The translations under genes and the position numbers were made by a program. Positions 42,423 through 50,501 of a stretch of 64,000 nt of DNA are shown in pieces. The stretch is from NCBI GenBank assembly GCA_036389315.1, contig DASVQF010000013.1:62001-126000 (forward strand). The letters run 5' to 3'. The stretch is from DASQYE01 sp036389315. GTDB taxonomy: Bacteria; Acidobacteriota; Blastocatellia; Pyrinomonadales; Pyrinomonadaceae. Position 1 is the stretch's first letter, and the number at the start of each line of letters is the position of its first letter. Under the pieces are notes generated by a model that ran no database searches, was not told where the DNA came from, and worked only from the letters and a program-made list of their open reading frames with translations.

Positions 42423-42468
42423 GACGTGAGCCGCACACGGGGTTTAATCGCCCGGCGCGGCTCACGTC
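42423..42468. terminator. Hairpin after the TonB receptor gene
   Basis: GACGTGAGCCGC (42423-42434) and GCGGCTCACGTC (42457-42468) form a perfect 12-bp stem with inner GC pairing in the loop, followed by AAAATTCT. There is no long U tract, so it is either a weak intrinsic terminator or an mRNA 3'-end stabiliser. It separates the receptor from the pectate lyase gene. Confidence 0.6.
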
Positions 42469-42516
42469 AAAATTCTTAGCTAAGATCATAAGGGAATTTA
42501 GGCAGGGAAACTCGAC

Positions 42517-43665
42517 ATGAGACTGGCGGCCCTTCTTGCTCTGATATTACTTTCCGGTGCGGCGACCGTTTCGGCCAGATCAGAAAAAGCAATGCAGGCC
42601 GAAGGCTCTTCCGCCCGGACAATTAAATGGGGCGACGCCCTGGAACAGAAGCCCGAGTGGTACTCGACGGCAGAGGCCCTGCGCATAGCCGATAACCTGC
42701 TCGTCTACCAACTTGACACGGGCGGTTGGCCCAAGAACATGGACATGGCGCGCCCGTTGAGCGAGACGGAGCGTGCCGCGCTCTTGAAGCGGAAGCAGGA
42801 CGCAGAGGAGTCCACGATTGATAACGGCGCGACCTTCACACAGCTCGTCTTTCTCGCTCGCGTCTACACGGCCCGCAAGCAGGAGCGTCACCGGGAGGCT
42901 TTCCTCAAGGGCGTGGACTATCTGTTGAAAGCGCAGTACGCCAACGGCGGCTGGCCGCAATACTTTCCGCTTCGCAAAGGCTACTACTCGCACATCACCT
43001 ACAACGACAACGCCATGATCGGCGTCATGCGCCTCTTGCGCGACATAGCCCGGCGCAAACCCGACTACACCTTCGTCGATGAAGAGCGTCGCGCGCGCTC
43101 CGAAAGAGCGGTCGAGCGCGGCGTCGAATGTATCCTCAAGACCCAGGTCGTAGTTGACGGCAAGCGCACGGTCTGGGCCGCGCAGCACGACGAGCAGACG
43201 CTCGCGCCCGCCCCTGCCCGTAAGTTCGAGCCCGTCTCGCTGACAGGCCAGGAGAGCGTCTACATCACTCGCTTCCTGATGGGCATTGATCGCCCCAGCC
43301 AGCAGGTCATAGAGGCAGTCGAAGCGGCCGTCGCCTGGTTCGAGAAAGCCAAGATCACGGGCATACGCTACGTCGAGCGGCCGGACGCGACGAAGCTGCA
43401 CGGCTTTGACCGCGTGGTCGTCAAGGATTCGGCTGCGGGGCCGCTCTGGGCCCGCTTCTACGAGATAGGAACCAATCGCCCGATCTTCATCGGACGCGAC
43501 AGCCGCGTCAAGTACGACGTTTCCGAAATAGAGGACGAGCGCCGCAACGGTTACGGCTGGTACACGGACGCGCCCGCAGACCTGCTCAATAAAGATTATC
43601 CGAAGTGGCAGAAGAAGTGGCGCAACAAGGTCGCCACAGGTCAAGCTATTAGCCTTAATCCATAA
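42517..43665 (+). CDS. pelA: Secreted PL10 pectate lyase
   Basis: 382 aa with a Sec signal peptide (MRLAALLALILLSGAATVSA). PL10 (alpha/alpha)3 toroid features are seen: YQLDTGGWPKNMDM, STIDNGATFTQLVFLARVY, NGGWPQYFPLRKGYYSHITYNDNAM in two halves, and RRNGYGWYTDAP near the end. It cleaves polygalacturonate by beta-elimination, yielding unsaturated oligouronides that GH105 and the KduI/KduD route can process. It is followed 10 bp later by the GH28-CE12 fusion, so the two are co-expressed. Confidence 0.9.
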   Translation: MRLAALLALILLSGAATVSARSEKAMQAEGSSARTIKWGDALEQKPEWYSTAEALRIADNLLVYQLDTGGWPKNMDMARPLSETERAALLKRKQDAEESTIDNGATFTQLVFLARVYTARKQERHREAFLKGVDYLLKAQYANGGWPQYFPLRKGYYSHITYNDNAMIGVMRLLRDIARRKPDYTFVDEERRARSERAVERGVECILKTQVVVDGKRTVWAAQHDEQTLAPAPARKFEPVSLTGQESVYITRFLMGIDRPSQQVIEAVEAAVAWFEKAKITGIRYVERPDATKLHGFDRVVVKDSAAGPLWARFYEIGTNRPIFIGRDSRVKYDVSEIEDERRNGYGWYTDAPADLLNKDYPKWQKKWRNKVATGQAISLNP

Positions 43666-43675
43666 AAACTGTTCT

Positions 43676-45787
43676 ATGAAGAATCGTCGTGAATTCATCA
43701 AGAGTCTGATCGCGGGCGGAGCGGCCGTGCTCGTCTCTCGTCACTGGCTGACGGGGCAGGTGATCGCCGCGCAGAGCAGTAGCGCCGCGCAGGCGGTTGC
43801 GAAAGGGGCCGATGCCGACCCCTGGGCCCAAGTGCCCGGAATCCTTCAGCGCATCAAGCCGCCCAGTTTCCCACAAAGAGATTTTGACATTACGCGCTAC
43901 GGCGCGCGGGCAGACGGCCAGACGGATTGCACTGAGAGCTTCCGCCAGGCCATCGCCGCTTGCAGTAAGGCCGGAGGGGGCCGCGTCCTTGTGCCCGCCG
44001 GGACATTTCTGACCGGCGCAATCCATTTGAAGAGCAACGTCAACCTGCACGTCTCAAAGGGAGCCACAGTCAAGTTCAGCCAGGACACGAAGAAATATCT
44101 GCCGCTGGTCTTCTCGCGCTGGGAAGGGATGGAGCTGATGAACTACTCGCCCTTCATCTACGCCTTCGAGCAGGAGAACATAGCCGTCACGGGCGAAGGC
44201 ACGCTCGACGGCCAGAGCGATAACCTCCACTGGTGGCCCTGGAAGGGAAATAAGGAGGACGGCTGGAAGCCCGGAGAGCCGAACCAGGCTAAGGCCCGCA
44301 AAGCTCTGGAAGAGCTGACCGAGCGCGGCGCACCAGTCAGTGAGCGCGTCTTCGGCGAAGGCCATTACCTGCGCCCGCAGTTCATTCAGCCCTATCGCTG
44401 CAAGAACGTTTTGATCGAAGGCGTCACGATCAGGAACTCTCCGATGTGGGAGATCAACCCGGTGCTCTGCACCAACGTCACCGTGCAGAAAGTAGTCATC
44501 GTCAGTCATGGGCCCAACAACGACGGCTGCGACCCGGAATCCTCGCGCGACGTGCTCATCAAGGATTGCACCTTCGACACGGGCGACGATTGCATAGCCA
44601 TCAAGTCCGGCCGCAACGCCGACGGCCGTCGCCTGGGCGTGCCTTCCGAGAACATCGTCATCCAGGGGTGCCAGATGAAGGATGGGCACGGCGGCGTCAC
44701 TATTGGAAGTGAGATTTCAGGCGGCGTCCGCAACGTCTTCGTCGAGAACTGCCGGATGGACAGCCCGCACCTTGATCGCGCCTTGCGTTTCAAGAACAAC
44801 GCTGCGCGCGGCGGCCTGCTTGAGCACATCTACATGCGCGACGTGGAGGTGGGCCAGGTCGCAGATGCGGTCGTCTCCGTAGACTTCTATTACGAGGAAG
44901 GCGAGAAGGGACGCTTCACTCCCGTCGTGCGCAACGTCGGCGTGCGAAACGTCATCAGCCGTAAGAGCAAGTACGCGCTCTATCTGCGCGGCTTCAGGAA
45001 CGCGCCCATCACAGGCATCACGCTCGAAGACTGCGCCTTTGATAACGTGGCGAAGCCGAGCGTCATAGAGAATGTCGAAGGCATAGTGCTTCGCAACGTG
45101 CTCATCAACGGCAAGGTGGTCGGCGATGAGACTAGCTCTACGACGACGCCGAAGGTCAAGATAGTGCTCGTCGGGGACTCGACCGTGACGGACAGGGACG
45201 GGTGGGGAGCCGGTTTCAGACGCCACCTGAGCGACGAAGTCCAGGTCATCAACATGTCGCGCGGCGGCCGTAGCTCTCGCTCTTTCATCAACGAAGGCTG
45301 GTGGAAACAGGCCCTAGACCTCCGGGGCGATTATTACCTGATTCAGTTCGGACACAACGACCAGCCGGGCAAAGGGCCTGAGCGCGAGACAGAACCCGCG
45401 ACATCTTACGCGGAGTTCATGGCCCGTTACGTAGACGAAGCGCGCGCCGCCGGAGCAAAGCCTATCCTTGTTACCTCGCTCACGCGCCGCCGCTTCGGCA
45501 AAGATAACAGGATTGACTCTGATCTGACGGCCTACGTGGACGCGGTCAAGAGGCTGGCGGCCGACAAGCGCGTGCCGCTCATAGACCTGCACGCCTTGAG
45601 CATCGCCTCCATCAACGCTATGGGGCGCGAGCGGAGCGACGAGCTTGGAAAAATGAAGCCGGACGGCAAGGGCGGTCAGGTGATGGACTACACGCACCTG
45701 GGCGAGAGAGGCAGCGAAGTGATGGGCCAACTCGTCGCCGAAGAGCTGAGAAAGATCGAGCCCGCGCTGGCCGCTTACGTCAAGTAA
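43676..45787 (+). CDS. GH28 polygalacturonase fused to CE12-type acetylesterase
   Basis: 703 aa, two enzymes in one chain. A twin-arginine signal (NRREFIKSLIAGGAAV) starts the protein. Residues about 55-480 are a GH28 beta-helix with NNDGCDPESSRD, DTGDDCIAIKSGR, DGHGGVTIGSE and RFKN. Residues about 493-703 are an SGNH hydrolase of the rhamnogalacturonan acetylesterase type (LVGDSTVTD, SRGGRSSRSFINEGWW, QFGHNDQPGKG, MDYTHLGERGSEVMG), so the Ser, Gly, Asn and Asp/His blocks are all present. The enzyme should deacetylate and cut the same backbone. It is folded before export by the Tat system. The GH28 part is paralogous to 18672-20135. Confidence 0.92.
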   Translation: MKNRREFIKSLIAGGAAVLVSRHWLTGQVIAAQSSSAAQAVAKGADADPWAQVPGILQRIKPPSFPQRDFDITRYGARADGQTDCTESFRQAIAACSKAGGGRVLVPAGTFLTGAIHLKSNVNLHVSKGATVKFSQDTKKYLPLVFSRWEGMELMNYSPFIYAFEQENIAVTGEGTLDGQSDNLHWWPWKGNKEDGWKPGEPNQAKARKALEELTERGAPVSERVFGEGHYLRPQFIQPYRCKNVLIEGVTIRNSPMWEINPVLCTNVTVQKVVIVSHGPNNDGCDPESSRDVLIKDCTFDTGDDCIAIKSGRNADGRRLGVPSENIVIQGCQMKDGHGGVTIGSEISGGVRNVFVENCRMDSPHLDRALRFKNNAARGGLLEHIYMRDVEVGQVADAVVSVDFYYEEGEKGRFTPVVRNVGVRNVISRKSKYALYLRGFRNAPITGITLEDCAFDNVAKPSVIENVEGIVLRNVLINGKVVGDETSSTTTPKVKIVLVGDSTVTDRDGWGAGFRRHLSDEVQVINMSRGGRSSRSFINEGWWKQALDLRGDYYLIQFGHNDQPGKGPERETEPATSYAEFMARYVDEARAAGAKPILVTSLTRRRFGKDNRIDSDLTAYVDAVKRLAADKRVPLIDLHALSIASINAMGRERSDELGKMKPDGKGGQVMDYTHLGERGSEVMGQLVAEELRKIEPALAAYVK

Positions 45788-45806
45788 AGAATTCAAAGGA
45801 GCGTTC

Positions 45807-47141
45807 ATGTCTGAGTCCAACTTTCTGACGCGGCGAGAGTTCGTCAAAACGGCCGGCACTGCTGCTGCGGCCGCTGCGCTTGTCGGTGTGAACCCTTCGC
45901 TTTCGGCGGCGCAGAAGGCGCGTCGCCGCTACGCCATCGTCGGCACGGGCGACCGCGCGACGAGCATGTGGGGCAGAGACTTGGCCCAGCGTTACGGCGA
46001 CGTGCTGGAATTCGTCGGCCTCTGCGACATCAACCCGAAGCGCGCGGCCGTCGCCCGTGAATTGATCGGCGTCGATTGCCCCACCTTCAGCAACTTTGAC
46101 GAGATGATGGACAGAGCGCGGCCCGATCTGTTGATGGTCACGACCGTAGACTTCTTCCACCGCGACTACATCGTCAAGGGTTTGGAGCGCGGCGTGGACG
46201 TGATGACGGAAAAGCCGATGGTGACGGACGAGGATAAATGCCAGGACGTGCTCGACGCCGAGCGAAAGGCCAAGCGCAACATCGTCGTCACCTTCAACTA
46301 CCGCTACGCGCCGAAGCATCAGAAGATCAAAGAGATTCTGATGTCGGGAGAGATCGGCCGCGTCATCTCCGTGGACTTTCACTGGTATCTGGACGTTCGG
46401 CACGGGGCGGACTATTTCCGCCGCTGGCATCGCCTGAAGCGCGGAGGCGGAAGCCTCTGGGTGCACAAGGCCACGCATCACTTCGACCTCATCAACTGGT
46501 GGCTCGACGCTGACCCCGTGGAAGTCTCCGCCCAGGGCGACTTGCAGATTTACGGCGAGAAGGGGCCGTTCCGCTACTCGCACTGTCGCCCCTGCCCGCA
46601 CAAATCGAAATGCCGCTTCTACTATGACATGACTAAAGACGCGCGGCGCATGAAGCTCTACGCAGCGTGCGAGGACGTGGACAAGTATTATCGTGACGGG
46701 TGCGTGTATCGCGAGGACGTTGACATCTACGACACCATGTCTGCCGTCGTCAAGTACTCGAACGGTGTTAACATGAGCTATTCGCTCAACGCGTTCATGC
46801 CGATTGAAGGTTATCACCTGGCCTTTAACGGCGAGCTGGGAAGATTGGAAGTGCGCGACTACGAGCGCCAGCCCTGGCCCGTCGCCGAAGAGACGGAGAT
46901 GTACGTCACCAGGAGCTTCGGCAAGCGCACGAAGGTTGCTGTGCCGAAGGTCGCGGGCGGGCACGGCGGAGGCGACGACCGTCTGCGCGACTTGATCTTT
47001 CGCCAGGTGAAAGTCCCCGACTACATGCGGTTGCCGGATTCGCGCGCCGGGGCGATGTCGTGCCTGACGGGGATTGCCGCGCGCAAGAGCGTCGAGCAGA
47101 AGAAGCCGATCAAGATCGGCGACCTGGTTCGACTCTCGTAA
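45807..47141 (+). CDS. Tat-exported Gfo/Idh/MocA oxidoreductase with cysteine cluster
   Basis: 444 aa. Tat signal (TRREFVKTAGTAAAAAAL) followed by a Rossmann start RRYAIVGTGDRATSMWG and the EKPMV catalytic Lys region (about 135-139). C-terminal domain includes GGGSLWVHKATHHFDLINWW. A cysteine set is unusual for the family core: C260-x2-C263-x5-C269, then C288 and C299. This could hold a metal or form disulphides. It probably carries a tightly bound NAD(P) through Tat export and acts on sugars or glycosides in the periplasm. It is 19 bp downstream of the GH28-CE12 gene. Confidence 0.85.
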   Translation: MSESNFLTRREFVKTAGTAAAAAALVGVNPSLSAAQKARRRYAIVGTGDRATSMWGRDLAQRYGDVLEFVGLCDINPKRAAVARELIGVDCPTFSNFDEMMDRARPDLLMVTTVDFFHRDYIVKGLERGVDVMTEKPMVTDEDKCQDVLDAERKAKRNIVVTFNYRYAPKHQKIKEILMSGEIGRVISVDFHWYLDVRHGADYFRRWHRLKRGGGSLWVHKATHHFDLINWWLDADPVEVSAQGDLQIYGEKGPFRYSHCRPCPHKSKCRFYYDMTKDARRMKLYAACEDVDKYYRDGCVYREDVDIYDTMSAVVKYSNGVNMSYSLNAFMPIEGYHLAFNGELGRLEVRDYERQPWPVAEETEMYVTRSFGKRTKVAVPKVAGGHGGGDDRLRDLIFRQVKVPDYMRLPDSRAGAMSCLTGIAARKSVEQKKPIKIGDLVRLS

Positions 47142-47201
47142 GGAAGTAGAGCATCCGTAAAATTTTTTGCCCGGGTTCTTTTAAGCTTTTAGGAGGAAGA
47201 G

Positions 47202-48464
47202 ATGAGTAATCCGCTGAAATTAGAGAAATATTCCTTTGGCGTCGGAGACCGCTTCGCCCATCAGGCCAGGGCGCAGTTGAGGGCCTGCATGCAGGCGGCG
47301 GCACAGGGCGTTGACGTAACTCCCGTGTGGAACAAGTCCTACCGCGAGCACTCCATCGTCGGCTCCGAGCCCAGTAGCGTCCTGCGTGCGGCCCGTGAGG
47401 CTGTGCGTGAGCTTGATTGGACTAAGCCCTTCCATGTTGATGCCGACCACATTCGCTTTGATATCGTAGACCCCTTTATCGAGACCTCGGATTTCTACAC
47501 CCTTGACGTGGCGGAATCCATCGGCCAGCCCGCCGACCCGAAAGAGGTGCAGGCTTTCGTTGACCGCCACCCGGAGCTTATCGGCACAATAGAAATCCCA
47601 GGCATCGAGCGCCCCTTCCAGACGACGCGCGAAGAGATCGAGCGCATCGCCAACAAATTCCTCAAGGCCGTGCAGGACGCGGGCCGCCTCCATCGTCACA
47701 TCGCCGAGCGCAAAGGTGAAGGCAAGTTCATCACAGAAGTTTCGATGGACGAGACCGACAGCCCGCAGACGCCGCCAGAGCTGCTGGTCATCCTCGCCGC
47801 CATCGCGGACGAAAAAATCCCCGCTCAGACCATCGCGCCCAAATTCACCGGCCGCTTCAACAAGGGCGTGGATTACGTCGGCGACACGGGGCAGTTCGAG
47901 AAGGAGTTCAACGAAGACCTGGCCGTCATAGCCTATGCCGTCGGCAAGTATGACCTGCCCGACAATCTCAAGCTGAGCGTCCATTCGGGCAGCGACAAGT
48001 TCTCGATCTATGGGCCCATACGGCGCGCGCTTCAGCGCACGGGCGCAGGCATACACGTCAAGACGGCGGGGACGAACTGGCTGGAAGAGCTGATCGGGCT
48101 GGCCGAGTCGGGCGGCGAAGGCTTGAAGATGGCGAAGGAGATTTACGCTCAGGCGCTCGATAACATTGACGCCCTGTGCGCGCCCTACGCGACCGTCATT
48201 GACATTGACCGCTCAAAGCTTCCGTCGAAAGCGGAGGTCGAAGGGTGGACGAGCGAGCAGTTCACGGGGGCCTTGCGTCACGATCAGAGCAATCCGCTCT
48301 TTAATCCGAACCTGCGCCAACTCCTGCACGTCGGCTTCAAGGTCGCGGCCAAGATGGGGGAGCGTTACCTGGACATGCTCAAGGCTTGCGAGGCTAACGT
48401 CTCAAGGAACGTGACGGAGAACCTCTACGAGCGACACCTCAAACCGCTCTTCATCGGAGGCTGA
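47202..48464 (+). CDS. uxaE: Tagaturonate epimerase
   Basis: 420 aa with similarity to the TM0440-type UxaE family (LEKYSFGVGDRFAHQARAQL, TIAPKFTGRFNKGVDYVGD, LSVHSGSDKFSIYGPIRR). The reaction converts D-tagaturonate to D-fructuronate, letting galacturonate enter the glucuronate branch. It has an excellent AGGAGGAAGAG ribosome-binding site before the ATG. The next gene, an SDR-type fructuronate reductase, starts 4 bp after its stop, which strongly supports the assignment. The uronate isomerase that should precede this step is not in the window. Confidence 0.9.
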   Translation: MSNPLKLEKYSFGVGDRFAHQARAQLRACMQAAAQGVDVTPVWNKSYREHSIVGSEPSSVLRAAREAVRELDWTKPFHVDADHIRFDIVDPFIETSDFYTLDVAESIGQPADPKEVQAFVDRHPELIGTIEIPGIERPFQTTREEIERIANKFLKAVQDAGRLHRHIAERKGEGKFITEVSMDETDSPQTPPELLVILAAIADEKIPAQTIAPKFTGRFNKGVDYVGDTGQFEKEFNEDLAVIAYAVGKYDLPDNLKLSVHSGSDKFSIYGPIRRALQRTGAGIHVKTAGTNWLEELIGLAESGGEGLKMAKEIYAQALDNIDALCAPYATVIDIDRSKLPSKAEVEGWTSEQFTGALRHDQSNPLFNPNLRQLLHVGFKVAAKMGERYLDMLKACEANVSRNVTENLYERHLKPLFIGG

Positions 48465-48468
48465 GAGG

Positions 48469-49299
48469 ATGAACCTGGCTGAGCTGACTAAGATGTACGA
48501 CTTTACGGGGCGCTCGGTGGTGATGACGGGCGGGACGGGCGTCTTGGGTCGCCACATGGTCTTGGCGCTCGTCGGGTGCGGCGCTCAGGTGGCAGTCCTT
48601 GCGCGCAATCGTGAGAAGGCCGCCTCGCTGCTCTCGGAACTCAAGGGGCCGGGCCGTGTGACTATCATCGAAGGAGACGCGCTCAAGAAGGATGATCTTG
48701 AAAGAGCGGCCGAAAGGGTACAGAGCAAGTTCGGGCGCGTGGATTGTCTGATTAACGGGGCGGGCGGCAATCACCCGCAGGCGACCACCAGGCCCGACCT
48801 CTCCTTCTTCGACATCCCTGAGGAGGCTTTCCGCTTCGTCTTCGACCTGAACCTGCTGGGCACGATCATCCCGAGCCAGGTCTTCGGCAAGCGTATGACA
48901 GAGCAGGGCGATGGGGTGATCTTGAACATCTCTTCGATGAGCGCCCTCAGGCCGCTGACGCGTGTGGTGAGCTACTCTGCGGCCAAGGCCGGCATCAACA
49001 GCTTCACGCAATGGCTCGCCGTGCACCTTGCGCAGGAATACTCGCCGCGCATCCGTGTCAACGCCATCGCGCCCGGCTTTTTCCTGACAGAGCAGAACCG
49101 TTTCCTCTTAACAGAGAAGGAGACAGGCGCTCTGACGGCGCGCGGGCAGAGCATCATCAGCCACACGCCCATGAGCCGCTTCGGCGAGCCGGAAGATTTG
49201 CTGGGCACTGTGCTCTGGCTGCTTTCGCCCGCCTCAGCTTTCGTCACCGGCATCGTCGTCCCCGTTGACGGCGGCTTCTCGGCCTTCGGAGGAGTATGA
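48469..49299 (+). CDS. uxuB: SDR-type fructuronate reductase (D-mannonate oxidoreductase)
   Basis: 276-aa short-chain dehydrogenase of the YjmF/UxuB-SDR type. TGGTGVLGRHMVLALVGCG cofactor loop (about 20-38), INGAGGNHPQAT with the characteristic GGNHP stretch, catalytic S and YSAAKAG, and VDGGFSAF near the end. The expected reaction is NAD(P)H reduction of fructuronate to mannonate after UxaE. It is not homologous to E. coli UxuB (a long-chain mannitol dehydrogenase-type enzyme), so the symbol reflects function only. Its stop codon starts heptad element E5. Confidence 0.82.
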   Translation: MNLAELTKMYDFTGRSVVMTGGTGVLGRHMVLALVGCGAQVAVLARNREKAASLLSELKGPGRVTIIEGDALKKDDLERAAERVQSKFGRVDCLINGAGGNHPQATTRPDLSFFDIPEEAFRFVFDLNLLGTIIPSQVFGKRMTEQGDGVILNISSMSALRPLTRVVSYSAAKAGINSFTQWLAVHLAQEYSPRIRVNAIAPGFFLTEQNRFLLTEKETGALTARGQSIISHTPMSRFGEPEDLLGTVLWLLSPASAFVTGIVVPVDGGFSAFGGV

Positions 49300-49380
49300 A
49301 TGAAAGACAGAACATAGAAGTCAGAATGAGAAGACGGCAAACTGCTCTTATTCTGAGTTCTGTGTTCTCATCTTTATCAT
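49300..49380. repeat. Heptad-repeat inverted element E5 (reductase-kinase gap)
   Basis: Left arm AGAACAT, AGAAGTC, AGAATGA. Centre GGCAAACTGCTC. Right arm reads, on the opposite strand, AGAACAC, AGAACTC, AGAATAA. It directly follows the upstream TGA and fills the gap before the kinase ribosome-binding site (AAGGAG). Confidence 0.8.
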
Positions 49381-49392
49381 AAGGAGACTGCT

Positions 49393-50475
49393 ATGACAGA
49401 TGGTCTGAATATCCCGAAGGAGGGCGCGCTCGATTTCGTGTCGCTCGGCGCTCTCGTCCACCGCCTTGATCCGGGCATCATCCCTTTCCGCAAGGCGACA
49501 AGCTGCGACATACACGTCTCGGGCGGCGAGTTCAACGTCGCCGCCAACCTCTCCGACTGCTTTCGCCTGAATACGGGCGTGGTGACGGCGATGGTCAACT
49601 ATCCGATTGGCGAGCTGGTGGCCGAGCGCGTCAAGGCCATGGGCGTCAAGCCTTTCTATAAGATGTTCGAGCATAACGGGGTCAATGGGCCCAACATCGC
49701 CGCCGTCTATAGTGACCGGGGGCATGGCGTGCGCGCGCCCGTCGTCTTCTATAACCGCTCGAACGAAGCGGCGGCGCAATTGAAGCCCGGCGATTTCGAT
49801 TGGGACGCCATCTTCCGGGGCGGCGTGCGCTGGTTCCATTCGGGGGGCATCTTCGCCGCGCTCTCCGAGACCACGGCCGAAGTTATCATCGACGGCATGA
49901 AGGCCGCGAAGGCCGCCGGGGCCATGACCTCCTTCGACCTCAACTTCCGCGAGAAGCTGTGGAAGATTTCCGGCGGCCAGGATCGCGCCGTCGAGACGGT
50001 CGCGCGCATAGTCGAAAACGTGGACGTGCTCGTCGGCAACGAAGAGGATTTACAGAAGGGCTTAGGCATTCCGGGGCAGGATGTCCACGCCAAGTCCAAG
50101 CTAGACCCCTCGGCCTTCTTCGCCATGATCGACAAGGTCACAGAGAAGCATCCGCACGTTAAGATCGTCGCCACCACCCTGCGCGAGGTTCACACGACGA
50201 ACCGCCATAGCTGGAGCGCCGTCGCGTGGATTAACGGCAAGACCTACAACGCGCCGACGGCCGAGCTGGACGTGATCGACCGCGTCGGCGGCGGCGACGG
50301 GTTCGCGGCCGGATTCATCTACGGCCTGCTCGCCGGAGAATCGCAGGAAGAGGCGCTCAAGCTCGGGTGGGCCCACGGCGCGCTGCTGACGACCTTTCCC
50401 GGCGACACGACGATGGCGACCGTCGAACAGGTACGCGCCTTTGCCAAAGGCGGCTCCGCGCGCATCCAGCGATAA
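49393..50475 (+). CDS. PfkB-family sugar-acid kinase, KdgK paralogue
   Basis: 360 aa, clearly homologous along its length to the kinase at 28848-29951 (shared blocks GGIF-ALSET, NEEDL, DRVGGGDGFAAGFIYGLL, PGDTTM). The N-terminal block is altered (SLGALVHRLDPG instead of SLGEVMLRLDPG), losing the usual acidic residue. The Ser after the catalytic Asp is Gly (GGGDG). It may phosphorylate KDG or a related 2-oxo-3-deoxy acid. It has AAGGAG upstream and is followed by the LarA-like gene. Confidence 0.82.
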   Translation: MTDGLNIPKEGALDFVSLGALVHRLDPGIIPFRKATSCDIHVSGGEFNVAANLSDCFRLNTGVVTAMVNYPIGELVAERVKAMGVKPFYKMFEHNGVNGPNIAAVYSDRGHGVRAPVVFYNRSNEAAAQLKPGDFDWDAIFRGGVRWFHSGGIFAALSETTAEVIIDGMKAAKAAGAMTSFDLNFREKLWKISGGQDRAVETVARIVENVDVLVGNEEDLQKGLGIPGQDVHAKSKLDPSAFFAMIDKVTEKHPHVKIVATTLREVHTTNRHSWSAVAWINGKTYNAPTAELDVIDRVGGGDGFAAGFIYGLLAGESQEEALKLGWAHGALLTTFPGDTTMATVEQVRAFAKGGSARIQR

Positions 50476-50501
50476 GGGCAAAAGGAAAAAGGTAGAAGCT
50501 T

